The notes below the pieces were generated by a model. It was given only the letters and a program-made list of their open reading frames with translations. It ran no database searches and was not told where the DNA came from. A stretch of 29,583 bases of DNA from JALONO01 sp038209965 (GTDB lineage: Bacteria; Bacteroidota; Bacteroidia; Cytophagales; Thermoflexibacteraceae). Shown piece by piece: positions 16,544 through 24,406 of the stretch; position 1 is the first letter of the stretch, and each line of letters starts with the position of its first letter. The stretch covers positions 1 through 29,583 of the forward strand of contig JBBQXF010000060.1 of the NCBI GenBank assembly GCA_038209965.1. Reading direction: 5' to 3'. A program made the position numbers and the translations under genes.

Positions 16544-16551
16544 CAAACTTA
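16544..16551 (-). promoter_or_regulatory. Putative -7 promoter element for the metB-like gene
   Basis: On the minus strand this reads TAAGTTTG, an exact TAnnTTTG match, and ends 41 bases before the chosen start at 16502, the same distance as the plus-strand element has to bshB1. Confidence 0.5.
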
Positions 16552-16576
16552 ACGCTTATCCGGTACTTTCTCGCGC

Positions 16577-17293
16577 ATGAAACTTGACCTGTTGGTGATC
16601 GCCGCCCATCCCGATGATGCCGAACTGGGCTGCGGGGGAACAATTTTATCCCACATTGCCCGGGGGTACAAAGTAGGCGTGGTGGATCTAACGGCGGGCG
16701 AACTGGGCACCAACGGCTCGGCCGAGCTGCGGGCCGAAGAAGCCGCCGAGGCCGCCAAAATCATGGGGCTGGCCATTCGGGAAAACCTCAACTTCCGCGA
16801 TGGTTTTTTTGTCAATGATGAGCCGCACCAATTGGCCGTCATTCGGGCCATCCGCCAGTATCAACCCGAGATCGTGATTGCCAATGCCGTGTCAGACCGC
16901 CACCCCGACCACGGAAAGGGGTCGCAGTTGGTGGCCAAGGCCTGTTTCTTGGCTGGGCTCAAAAAGATTGAAACGTATTTGGACAATGAAATGCAAGCAG
17001 CTTGGCGGCCCAAAAACCTCTACCACATGATCCAGAGCAATTACCTTGCCCCCGACTTTGTGGTCGATATTTCTGACTTTTGGGACACAAAAATGGACGC
17101 CATTTATGCTTACCGATCCCAGTTTTTTGTGCCCGGGCAAGTCAATGAACCCACTTTTATCGCCACGCCCGAATTCATCCATTTTTTGGAAGCCCGCGCA
17201 CGCGAGTTTGGCCAGTCCATCCGCACGCGTTTTGGCGAGGGTTTTGTGCGCGATAAACAAATTGGGGTCAACAATTTGTTTGATTTGCTCTAA
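16577..17293 (+). CDS. bshB1: Bacillithiol biosynthesis deacetylase BshB1
   Basis: A 238-residue LmbE/PIG-L-family zinc deacetylase that removes acetate from GlcNAc-malate to give GlcN-malate, the second step of bacillithiol synthesis. The zinc motif AHPDD is at residues 10-14 (His11, Asp14) and the third ligand His112 is in HPDHGKG. The block DLTAGELGTNGSAELRAEEA (38-57) is the hallmark that separates BshB1 from other PIG-L deacetylases, and the late YRSQF fits too. Length is standard. Bacillithiol occurs in many Bacteroidota. bshA and bshC are not in the window. It is followed after 30 bases by an inositol-phosphatase-like gene and is divergent from the metB-like gene. Confidence 0.95.
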   Translation: MKLDLLVIAAHPDDAELGCGGTILSHIARGYKVGVVDLTAGELGTNGSAELRAEEAAEAAKIMGLAIRENLNFRDGFFVNDEPHQLAVIRAIRQYQPEIVIANAVSDRHPDHGKGSQLVAKACFLAGLKKIETYLDNEMQAAWRPKNLYHMIQSNYLAPDFVVDISDFWDTKMDAIYAYRSQFFVPGQVNEPTFIATPEFIHFLEARAREFGQSIRTRFGEGFVRDKQIGVNNLFDLL

Positions 17294-17323
17294 ATAAAAA
17301 TTAAGTTTACGCCAAACCTTATT

Positions 17324-18130
17324 TTGCAGCTTGTGGATATAAATTTCTTGGTGCGCGAAGTAATCCGCTTGGCGGACGAAGTAGGCGGGTTCATCCGTCA
17401 TGAGGCCCGCACCTTTGATCGGGCCCGCACCGAAGTCAAAGGTAAAAATGATCTGGTTTCTTATGTAGATAAGGAATCTGAAGCCCAGATCGTGGCCCGT
17501 TTGTCGGAACTGCTGCCCCAAGCCGGCTTTATTGCCGAAGAAGGAAGTGGCGAGGAGATACCGGGGGGCCTCAATTGGATCATCGATCCGTTGGACGGCA
17601 CCACCAACTTTGTTCACGGGCTGCCCATATACGCCATCAGCATTGCTTTGGCCCAAGGCAGCCAAGTGTTGCTCGGGGTAGTGTACGAAGTCAGTTCCAA
17701 AGAATGTTTTCATGCCGTGCGTGGGGGCGGGGCCTTTCTCAACGATAAGCCCATCCGCACTTCGGCGGTCGATTCCTTGGCCGTGAGCCTCGTAGCCACT
17801 GGCTTCCCCTACCAGAATGACGATCTGGACAAGTACATGGGCTTGTTAAAAGCCTTTTTGCTCAAGACCCACGGTTTCCGCCGGATCGGGTCGGCGGCGG
17901 TGGATTTGGCCTACGTGGCGGCGGGCCGCTTTGAGGCTTTTTATGAGAAAAACCTCAACCCGTGGGACATTGCCGCCGGCGTGCTGCTGGTGGAGGAAGC
18001 CGGCGGGCGGGTCAGCGACTTTCGGGACGGTGACACCTATCTCTTTGGGCGCGAACTGGTGGCCAGTGGCCATGCACAAGTCCACCAAGAATTATTGGCC
18101 GTCATTTATGATAATTTTGGCAATCTGTAG
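17324..18130 (+). CDS. Inositol monophosphatase family protein (SuhB-like)
   Basis: A 268-residue (or 265, see below) Mg-dependent phosphatase of the inositol monophosphatase family. Numbered from the TTG at 17324: the metal-binding Glu in AEEGSG (71-76), the DPLDGTTNFVHG motif (88-99) and the late NPWDIAAGVLLVEEAGG are all intact. Substrates in bacteria include inositol and other sugar phosphates or 3'-phosphoadenosine phosphates; I cannot choose among them. There is no ATG at the front: the start is either TTG 17324 or GTG 17333, with GTG the likelier. It lies 30 bases after bshB1 without a terminator, so both may be on one transcript. Confidence 0.92.
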   Translation: MQLVDINFLVREVIRLADEVGGFIRHEARTFDRARTEVKGKNDLVSYVDKESEAQIVARLSELLPQAGFIAEEGSGEEIPGGLNWIIDPLDGTTNFVHGLPIYAISIALAQGSQVLLGVVYEVSSKECFHAVRGGGAFLNDKPIRTSAVDSLAVSLVATGFPYQNDDLDKYMGLLKAFLLKTHGFRRIGSAAVDLAYVAAGRFEAFYEKNLNPWDIAAGVLLVEEAGGRVSDFRDGDTYLFGRELVASGHAQVHQELLAVIYDNFGNL

Positions 18131-18174
18131 CCCCACCCTTTTGAAATGGAAAATAGTTTAAACCTTTTTAGCTT

Positions 18175-19245
18175 ATGATCATCGACAATGCCCTGGATAT
18201 TGACATCCACCCGGTGGCCAAATCCCGTTTGCCGGAAATTGACCTAGAGAACCCGGTTTTTGGCCGTACCTTCGCCGACCACTTACTTTCTGCCGATTAT
18301 ATTGGCGGGGCATGGACCAATGTGCAAATTATTCCTTACGGTGATCTTAGCCTCAGCCCTGCCCTGTCGGCCATCCACTACGGCCAATCGATTTTTGAGG
18401 GATTAAAAGCCTATAAAAATACTGATGGTGAAGTGCTGGTCTTTCGTCCAGATGAAAACTGGAAGCGGATGAACGTATCGTCCGCCCGGATGTGCATGCC
18501 CGAAGTGCCCGAAGAGATTTTCTTGGGCGGCTTGCGGGAATTGCTGCAACTGGATCGCGGTTGGGTGCCCCCAGGTGAGGGCTGCTCCCTCTATATCCGG
18601 CCCGTATTGTTTGCTACCGATGCTTTCATTGGCCTGAGACCTTCCGAAGATTTCAAGTTTTTGATCTTTACATCGCCCGCCGGCGTGTATTACAGTGATC
18701 CGGTCAAAGTGAAAATAGAGACCCACTACACCCGGGCCGCCGCCGGGGGAACCGGCGCAGCCAAGACGGCGGGCAACTATGCTGCCGCTATGCTGCCCAC
18801 TAAACTGGCCTACCAAGAAGGTTATGATCAAGTGCTTTGGACCGATGGCCGTGATCATCAGTACATTGAAGAAGCTGGCTCAATGAACGTCATGTTTTTG
18901 ATCAACAATGTGCTCATCACTGCTCCCGAAACCGATACCGTGCTGCCGGGCATCACCCGTAAGAGCGTATTGATCTTGGCCCGCGAGTGGGGCGTGGCCG
19001 TAGAAGAGCGCAAGGCCAGCGTGGCCGAAGTTATCGCGGCGGCCCAAAACGGGACGCTGCAAGAAGCATTTGGGGTGGGGACTGCCGCTACCATCGCCCA
19101 CATCAAAACGATCGGCCATGACGGCACCAACTACGAACTGCCCCCAGTAGAAGGTCGCACACTGGCCCCCAAGATTTACGCCGAACTGGAGGACATCAAG
19201 CGGGGCCGCAAGGCTGATACTAGGGGCTGGGTGATGAAAATCTAG
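18175..19245 (+). CDS. ilvE: Branched-chain amino acid aminotransferase
   Basis: A 356-residue class IV PLP aminotransferase for the last step of leucine, isoleucine and valine synthesis and the first of their breakdown. The PLP lysine is Lys197 in GAAKTAGNYA. Other family elements are IHYGQSIFEGLKAY near residue 65, RPVLFATD, YIEEAGSMNVMF (containing the conserved Glu) and LPGITRKSVL, and the late FGVGTAATI. The length and motif spelling are those of the long BCAT type II group found in Bacteroidota and eukaryotes rather than the 309-residue E. coli form. It ends in a very strong hairpin terminator at 19254-19303. Confidence 0.96.
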   Translation: MIIDNALDIDIHPVAKSRLPEIDLENPVFGRTFADHLLSADYIGGAWTNVQIIPYGDLSLSPALSAIHYGQSIFEGLKAYKNTDGEVLVFRPDENWKRMNVSSARMCMPEVPEEIFLGGLRELLQLDRGWVPPGEGCSLYIRPVLFATDAFIGLRPSEDFKFLIFTSPAGVYYSDPVKVKIETHYTRAAAGGTGAAKTAGNYAAAMLPTKLAYQEGYDQVLWTDGRDHQYIEEAGSMNVMFLINNVLITAPETDTVLPGITRKSVLILAREWGVAVEERKASVAEVIAAAQNGTLQEAFGVGTAATIAHIKTIGHDGTNYELPPVEGRTLAPKIYAELEDIKRGRKADTRGWVMKI

Positions 19246-19253
19246 CCAGTGGC

Positions 19254-19303
19254 CACCAAACCAAAAGCCTGTCAAGTGAACTTGACAGGCTTTTGGTTTG
19301 GTG
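19254..19303. terminator. Very strong hairpin terminator after ilvE
   Basis: A 23-bp perfect stem (19254-19276 with 19281-19303) with the 4-base loop TGAA. The 3' arm contains TTTTGG, and the 5' flank on the opposite strand is similar, so it probably also shields the convergent small lipoprotein gene. A second GC-rich 7-bp hairpin lies at 19315-19334. Confidence 0.85.
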
Positions 19304-19362
19304 CATATCAGCTTCGCGGCCGTTCGTGGCCGCGCGGTCAGATTGCCGCCACCAGTGGCAGT

Positions 19363-19488
19363 TTAGTACTTGGCCACGGTTTTGGCTGGAGCTTTTTGGG
19401 CATAAGTGGGGCAAGTCTTGTACGCACAAGAAGAAAGGCCCAACAGCGAAACGCAGACGATCACGGCAACAAGTTTGATTACTTTCAT
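19363..19488 (-). CDS. Small lipoprotein, 41 residues, with a CPTYA motif
   Basis: A tiny minus-strand gene. The protein starts MKVIKLVAVIVCVSLL and has a lipobox LSSC (residues 18-21), so Cys21 would be lipidated and the mature peptide would be only 21 residues: CAYK, then TCPTYAQKAPAKTVAKY. The second cysteine in the CPTY motif is notable. Very small lipoproteins with a CPxY-like element occur in Cytophagales, but I know no function. It converges on ilvE, and the terminator hairpin 19254-19303 lies between them. It is separate from the LuxE-like gene upstream (44 bases). The signal-peptide design makes it credible despite its size. Confidence 0.72.
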   Translation of the reverse strand: MKVIKLVAVIVCVSLLGLSSCAYKTCPTYAQKAPAKTVAKY

Positions 19489-19532
19489 GGGGTGGAGATG
19501 ATTATATAGTTAGATAATAAGTAAATCAATTT

Positions 19533-20525
19533 TCAGGCAATCAGCAGGTTACAGCCCCGGAGATCGGTATTGTCAAAGCGGCCCAGCACCCGGAATGTCT
19601 CGCTGCCCGGCTGACGTGCCCCAATGTCTTTGGTTTCAATGAATGCACAGGCATCCACATTGGCCAGGTCGATCACATTGATCCCCCCATCTTTCCGATC
19701 TGCGCCCAGATCAAATGGGTCGTTGAGGTCGCGGAGCAAAACACGTACCCAGGGCGGACACTCAAATTCGCCCCCGGCCCGGGCATAGCATTGCGAAAAC
19801 AGTTCGGTCATGCCATATTCAGAATGCACTTGGGCCAATCCAAAGGCATTTTGCAGAAGTTGGTGCACCTCTTCCCGCACCATTTCCCGTCGCCGTCCTT
19901 TCATGCCACCCGTCTCCATCACCACTGTGCCGTTGGGCAGTGGCATTGGGAACTGCCCGGCAAAATCCAAAAGTGCAAATGTTACGCCAATTAAAAGAAT
20001 TTTGTGAGAACTCATTTGCATTTCTTTCAACCGCTGGGCCAATTTGTCCGTATCGTGTAAGAAGAAGCCCGAATGGCGTGAAGTGCGGTGCATAAAATGA
20101 TCCACCATAAACACTAGTGAGGAATTGTTGCGCTCGAGGTAAGACGGGAGCAAGGCCAGCAAATGGTAATCAGCCAATGGGCCATAAAATTGCTCAAAAG
20201 CACATTCAGCCACCCGCTGATAGAACGGCAGATCGCTCACCAACAGTTTGCTGGTGTCCAGCCCGGTGGTGCCACTGCTCGCAAATACGTGCGAGGCAGG
20301 GGCTGGACTGCTTACTATTGAGTGGTGTTTGAAAAACTCAATGGGCAGAAAAGGAATTTGGTCAATGCTGCGGAGGCTGCTTGGTTTAATTCCCAGATGG
20401 GCAATATAATTGGCGTAAATAGGATTGTTGGTCGCTTGAAACCGGAAAAGTGCCAAGGCGTGTTCCACAAAATTATCTTTTGTGATTTTGAACAGCGATT
20501 GTTTGAAAGATTTAATAAATTGCAT
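19533..20525 (-). CDS. LuxE/PaaK-family acyl-protein synthetase-like adenylate-forming enzyme
   Basis: A 330-residue protein resembling LuxE, the acyl-protein synthetase that activates fatty acids as acyl-AMP in bioluminescent bacteria, and more distantly phenylacetate-CoA ligase. The nucleotide-binding SSGTTG motif is at residues 83-88, ETGGMKG at 204-210 and the adenylate-forming SEYGMTEL at 235-242; the late ETKDIG and LGRFDNTDLRGC match the hinge region. No lux partner (reductase LuxC, transferase LuxD, luciferase) is present, so a different acyl or aryl acid is the likely substrate. Homologues are common and unexplained in Bacteroidota. It is transcribed alone, divergent from the lipoprotein gene at 20642. 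Confidence 0.85.
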   Translation of the reverse strand: MQFIKSFKQSLFKITKDNFVEHALALFRFQATNNPIYANYIAHLGIKPSSLRSIDQIPFLPIEFFKHHSIVSSPAPASHVFASSGTTGLDTSKLLVSDLPFYQRVAECAFEQFYGPLADYHLLALLPSYLERNNSSLVFMVDHFMHRTSRHSGFFLHDTDKLAQRLKEMQMSSHKILLIGVTFALLDFAGQFPMPLPNGTVVMETGGMKGRRREMVREEVHQLLQNAFGLAQVHSEYGMTELFSQCYARAGGEFECPPWVRVLLRDLNDPFDLGADRKDGGINVIDLANVDACAFIETKDIGARQPGSETFRVLGRFDNTDLRGCNLLIA

Positions 20526-20641
20526 TTTATACCTAGATTACGCTCGGTTGGGGACTAGCTTGGTTGATTATTTTGATTTTTGAGCATTCACGTTTAGTTG
20601 GCCCCAAACCAATTTTGGTTAGTACTATTACCTCATGACCC

Positions 20642-21190
20642 ATGAAAAACGTTAAAATAGTCAATATAGTTTTTGCTTTTTGCTTTTTGGGCGGTTTATC
20701 GGCCTGTTTTGTGCCCCCCAATTACTCTGATACGCCCGAAATAGGGTTTGACCGGATCAGCAACGTTCCGCTCAGGGGGCAAGATTCGGTGATTATCACC
20801 ATAAACTATCGCGATGGAAACGGCGATTTGGGCTATAATGAAAGCGACAATTCCCAGCCCACCAACGGTCAACAGAATCCCAATTTCAACAATTATCTTG
20901 TCAGTCCGTTCAAACGGCAACGCGGGGTATTTGTGCCCATTCGGTTTACTGAATCCAGTTTTTCCATTGCCGGCCGGTTTCCCCGTTTGGTACGCGATTC
21001 TGACGTTGGCCGGGCCATTGAAGGAGTGCTGACCTATAACTTTAAGTTTGCCTACACGTTCACGAGCGCTTACAGTCCCACGGTGCGGGTGGGCGATACG
21101 CTGCGGTTTAATGTCCAAATCATTGACCGGCAGCTCAACCTTAGCAATGTAATAACCACCGAGGAAATCGTGATCGGTACGCGAAAATAA
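20642..21190 (+). CDS. Lipoprotein of unknown function
   Basis: A 182-residue secreted lipoprotein with a lipobox LSAC (residues 19-22) after a hydrophobic signal segment. The mature part carries a YRDGNGDLGYNESD segment (57-68), resembling the Asp-rich DGDGDLG motif often seen in Bacteroidota surface lipoproteins and possibly binding calcium. The rest is predicted beta-rich (for example VGDTLRFNVQIIDRQLNLSN) and may be an immunoglobulin-like sandwich. I do not recognise a named family. It lies 84 bases before the AraC-type regulator on the same strand, but the regulator has its own promoter. Confidence 0.85.
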   Translation: MKNVKIVNIVFAFCFLGGLSACFVPPNYSDTPEIGFDRISNVPLRGQDSVIITINYRDGNGDLGYNESDNSQPTNGQQNPNFNNYLVSPFKRQRGVFVPIRFTESSFSIAGRFPRLVRDSDVGRAIEGVLTYNFKFAYTFTSAYSPTVRVGDTLRFNVQIIDRQLNLSNVITTEEIVIGTRK

Positions 21191-21217
21191 TTTTTTTAAT
21201 AATTCATATAACTTTAT

Positions 21218-21247
21218 TTGGATTCATCCATTTTCGTATTAGATTTG
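21218..21247 (+). promoter_or_regulatory. Bacteroidota-type promoter for the AraC-family gene
   Basis: TTG at 21218-21220 (-33) and TAGATTTG at 21240-21247 (-7) are separated by 19 bases, matching the TTG/TAnnTTTG consensus in both sequence and spacing. The start codon is at 21275. This is the best-formed promoter in the window. Confidence 0.72.
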
Positions 21248-21274
21248 TCCTAATTACTAAACGGATGAACCAAT

Positions 21275-22201
21275 ATGGAAGACTACAACAAGATCATTGA
21301 ATCATTGGGGGTTAGGTTCATCAAGGCCAAGCACTTGGACATTGTCCAGCCTGTTCGAGTTGTCAACTTTTATGATGTTGAAAACTCCCTGGTTTTATTG
21401 GACAAAGGCCATTTGTATTACGGACAAGACAATATCCAGGTCAAGGAAGGTGAACTGCTTTTTATCCCGGCCGGCAAGCCCGCCATCATTACCTACGGCC
21501 CACCTTCCTCAGCCGTGACCGTCTCCAACGAGGAGTTTCTCAATAATCGCGAAAAATATTTTCGGCGCCACGTTCCCAGCACCGAAAATGAGGTTAGCTC
21601 AGAAAATTATCATTACGTCACTTTTGAAGCGAAAGTCTTTGACTCGGTGGGTTTTTTCACCTCGCTTGACATACCAGCGTTCACCATTGCCCCCCACAAG
21701 AAATTATCCTACTTGATGAACGAAGTCGCGATCGAGAGCGAAACCACCTTGCCCGGCAAGGATCGGATCGTCCATCTCAATACCGACCAAATAGTGGTGG
21801 AAATAGTGCGCTACATCTTGCAGAATAAGTTATTTGTGGAACAATTGGCCACCAATAGCACCTATTTCAAAGATCCTCGCCTTATTGACATCTTTACCTA
21901 CATCAAAAATAGCTTGGGCGGCGATCTGTCAAACAAGGTACTGGCCAATGTTGCCAATGTGTCGGAAGATTACGTGGGCCAGTATTTCAAAATGCTCACC
22001 GGCATCAATCCCCAAGACTATATTGAGTATCAGCGCATGGAAATGGCGGTAAACTTGCTCCGTACCTCCAAGAAAAGCATCCGGGCCATTGGCAACGACG
22101 TGGGCTACAAAGACACGGCCTACTTTTGTCGCCGGTTCAAGATGATGTTCGGGATTCCGGCCGGAAAAATGCGCCGCCGCGAATCGCTGATGAACGTCTA
22201 G
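21275..22201 (+). CDS. AraC-family transcriptional regulator
   Basis: A 308-residue regulator. The N-terminal part (about 30-110) looks like a cupin-type sensing domain (LVLLDKGHLYYG, VKEGELLFIPAGKPA). The C-terminal AraC/XylS double helix-turn-helix spans about 218-303, with LANVANVSEDYVGQYFK as the first unit and IRAIGNDVGYKDTAYFCRRF as the second; the FGIPAGKMRR ending is typical. Such proteins bind DNA and usually activate neighbouring genes. Candidate targets are the lipoprotein gene just upstream or its own promoter. It converges on the unknown minus-strand gene, with nine bases between the stop codons. The inducer is unknown. Confidence 0.92.
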   Translation: MEDYNKIIESLGVRFIKAKHLDIVQPVRVVNFYDVENSLVLLDKGHLYYGQDNIQVKEGELLFIPAGKPAIITYGPPSSAVTVSNEEFLNNREKYFRRHVPSTENEVSSENYHYVTFEAKVFDSVGFFTSLDIPAFTIAPHKKLSYLMNEVAIESETTLPGKDRIVHLNTDQIVVEIVRYILQNKLFVEQLATNSTYFKDPRLIDIFTYIKNSLGGDLSNKVLANVANVSEDYVGQYFKMLTGINPQDYIEYQRMEMAVNLLRTSKKSIRAIGNDVGYKDTAYFCRRFKMMFGIPAGKMRRRESLMNV

Positions 22202-22210
22202 CGAAACGGA

Positions 22211-22888
22211 CTAGGAATGGCGCTGGCCAAAAATTTCCGATCTTACTTTCCTGACCAAATCCTCCACCGACTGCTCCAGCTCGGCTTGCTCAATGACCTG
22301 CTGGTCAGCTTGCCGATTTTCTTGCTGGGCACGCTTGTCCTGCAACTTGGCAAACAATACTTCTTCGTAGTCGCTGATTCCCCCAATTGTTTTTTGAGCA
22401 GGCAATGCCTCGGTTACCGCAAGTTTATCTGTCCCTTGGTGGTGAACCGATGCTACTTCAGGAGATCCAATTTCTTGTTGGCCGTTTTGTGGGGTTGTTC
22501 CAAAATCCGGCGTTGGTTCCTCGGTAGTAGTGGGTACGGGCTTATTGCTGGGAAGCGCGGCTACGACCTCCAGTTTTGGTTCATCTGGGGCAATGACCGG
22601 CCAAGGAGCCGCGCCATCGGCCAACGGATGCAGCTCCGAGCCGAGAGTAAATGTCTTGGCCCCGGTGAGGTGATGTGGCGCAAAAACGGCTGTTTGTTGC
22701 GTTTCCAATTCGGTGGATTGCAGGGCAACCATTGGCTCCTCGGCCGTCTTTTGGCCGGGGGAAGCGGCGGTGAGCCATTGCGGATCCGGGCCCAGCATCT
22801 GGGACTTGGCATCGGGCTTGCCCTGCTTAGCTTTCCACTCTGCCAAGTTGGGCGAAAATTGGGACGGGATGGAAGTTTTCTTTTTCAT
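22211..22888 (-). CDS. Unknown 225-residue protein, Pro/Gln-rich with C-terminal coiled coil
   Basis: The likely start is MKKKTSIPSQ at 22888; the frame is open further to 22978 but that extension is not convincing. No signal peptide or membrane segment is seen. Residues 1-45 include FSPNLAEWKAKQGKPDAKSQ. Residues 45-165 are low-complexity, rich in Pro, Thr, Gln and Ala and probably unstructured. Residues 172-220 are strongly helical and charged (AKLQDKRAQQENRQADQQ, then EQSVEDLVRKVRSEIF), likely a coiled coil. I recognise no family. It could be a scaffold or adaptor; no function is proposed. It is divergent from the MATE transporter gene. Confidence 0.7.
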   Translation of the reverse strand: MKKKTSIPSQFSPNLAEWKAKQGKPDAKSQMLGPDPQWLTAASPGQKTAEEPMVALQSTELETQQTAVFAPHHLTGAKTFTLGSELHPLADGAAPWPVIAPDEPKLEVVAALPSNKPVPTTTEEPTPDFGTTPQNGQQEIGSPEVASVHHQGTDKLAVTEALPAQKTIGGISDYEEVLFAKLQDKRAQQENRQADQQVIEQAELEQSVEDLVRKVRSEIFGQRHS

Positions 22889-23017
22889 CGTTTCTGATCT
22901 CAAAAAAGGTTGGAGGAGGCAAGTACCCTGCTGAACAATCAGATCAAAAACCGCGCAAGACTGCCGATTGTTCACCATTAGTTTACCGAACGGCCCACGT
23001 TATCTGGGTGAAATCGC

Positions 23018-23025
23018 TAATTTTG
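23018..23025 (+). promoter_or_regulatory. Putative -7 promoter element for the MATE gene
   Basis: TAATTTTG is an exact TAnnTTTG match ending 22 bases before the MATE start codon. No clear -33 TTG upstream. Confidence 0.5.
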
Positions 23026-23047
23026 CGCTTATTTTAAGCTATCCCTT

Positions 23048-24406
23048 ATGTCCTATTTTGACCGGTATTTGGATAACTATCGGCGGATCATGAAGTTGGC
23101 CCTACCGATTATCGCCGGGCAGTTATCCACTATCCTCATCGCGCTTTCCGACAATGCGATGGTAGGGCAGTATGACTCCCTTTCTTTGGCGGCATCGGCC
23201 TTTGCAAATGCCCTCTTGAGCACCATCCTCCTATTTGGGATGGGCACTACTTGGTCACTCACGCCGCTGGTGGCCGCCGCTGACGCCTCCAATAATCAAA
23301 CGGAGAGCCGACTGTTGCTCAAACACAGTTTGGTGCTTTACACCCTCATCGGTGGGGTGCTTTTTGGCCTATCCTACGTTGCCTCCTTTTTCCTTGGGCA
23401 TTTTGGGCAAGACCCCGAAGTAGTGGCCCTGGCCACGCCATATTTTCGCGTGGTCGGATTTTCAATCATTCCAGTGATGATTTTTCAGGCCCTCAAACAG
23501 TTCATGGACGGGTTGTCCTACACCAAAGAACCCATGTACATCAACTTTTTTGGTGCCATCCTGAATATCTTGTTCAACTACCTGCTGATTTTTGGCCATT
23601 GGGGTTTCCCCAGCATGGGTTTGCTGGGCGCGGGCATAGCCACCTTGGCCGCCCGGATCGTGATGGCTGGGGCGTTGGTGGCCCGTTTTTTGTACGTGGA
23701 AAAATTTGGCCCCTATTGCGCTGGGTTGCATTTTCGCAATCTGTCGGGGGCGATGCTCATCAAACTGGCCAAAATGGGCATCCCCGTCGGATTTCAGGCT
23801 GGTTTTGAAGTCGGCGCCTTTGGGTTTGTCAATGTCATGGTTGGCTGGATGGGCCCAGTGGCCTTGGCCGCCCACCAGATCGCCCTCAACGTGGCCACCG
23901 TCACCTTCTTGACGGCAATGGGCATCAGTTCGGCCGCTGCCATCCGCATCGGTAGCCTGTATGGCAGCAAGAATCGGGAGGAAATGCGAACCGCTGGCAT
24001 GGCCGCCTATCATTTGGTCATCTTGTTCATGGGCAGTTGCGCCGCGATCATTGCACTCACCCGCTATTGGCTGCCGCTGTTCTACTTGGATGCCAATGAC
24101 CCCTTGCTGGAGGAAATAGTGCCCATTTCGGCTTCATTGCTCATTTATGCGGCCATTTTCCAAATTTCGGATGGGGTACAAGTAATCGGGATGGGGGTGC
24201 TGCGCGGCATCCAAGACATCAAAGCCCCCACCCTCATCGCCCTCATTGCCTATTGGGTACTGGGCGTGCCATTGGGCTATCTGCTCGGTTTTAAATTGGG
24301 TTTTGGCATTCCCGGGGTCTGGATCGGACTTCTGGCCGGGCTCACCTTTGCCGCCATCTTTTTGGCCCGGCGCTTTTTTGACAAGAGTGCGCGGTTGAAT
24401 TTGTGA
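23048..24406 (+). CDS. MATE-family efflux transporter (NorM-like)
   Basis: A 452-residue membrane protein with about twelve hydrophobic helices and the two-fold repeat expected of MATE transporters, which export drugs or cationic compounds using a Na+ or H+ gradient. Family markers are LALPIIAGQLSTILIALSDNAMVG near the N-terminus and MGIPVGFQAGFEVGAFGFVNVMVG (about 242-265) opening the second half, plus AAHQIALNVATVTF. Length is typical. The substrate cannot be inferred. Its TGA stop abuts the convergent galM stop inside the palindrome TGATCA (24404-24409). Confidence 0.94.
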   Translation: MSYFDRYLDNYRRIMKLALPIIAGQLSTILIALSDNAMVGQYDSLSLAASAFANALLSTILLFGMGTTWSLTPLVAAADASNNQTESRLLLKHSLVLYTLIGGVLFGLSYVASFFLGHFGQDPEVVALATPYFRVVGFSIIPVMIFQALKQFMDGLSYTKEPMYINFFGAILNILFNYLLIFGHWGFPSMGLLGAGIATLAARIVMAGALVARFLYVEKFGPYCAGLHFRNLSGAMLIKLAKMGIPVGFQAGFEVGAFGFVNVMVGWMGPVALAAHQIALNVATVTFLTAMGISSAAAIRIGSLYGSKNREEMRTAGMAAYHLVILFMGSCAAIIALTRYWLPLFYLDANDPLLEEIVPISASLLIYAAIFQISDGVQVIGMGVLRGIQDIKAPTLIALIAYWVLGVPLGYLLGFKLGFGIPGVWIGLLAGLTFAAIFLARRFFDKSARLNL

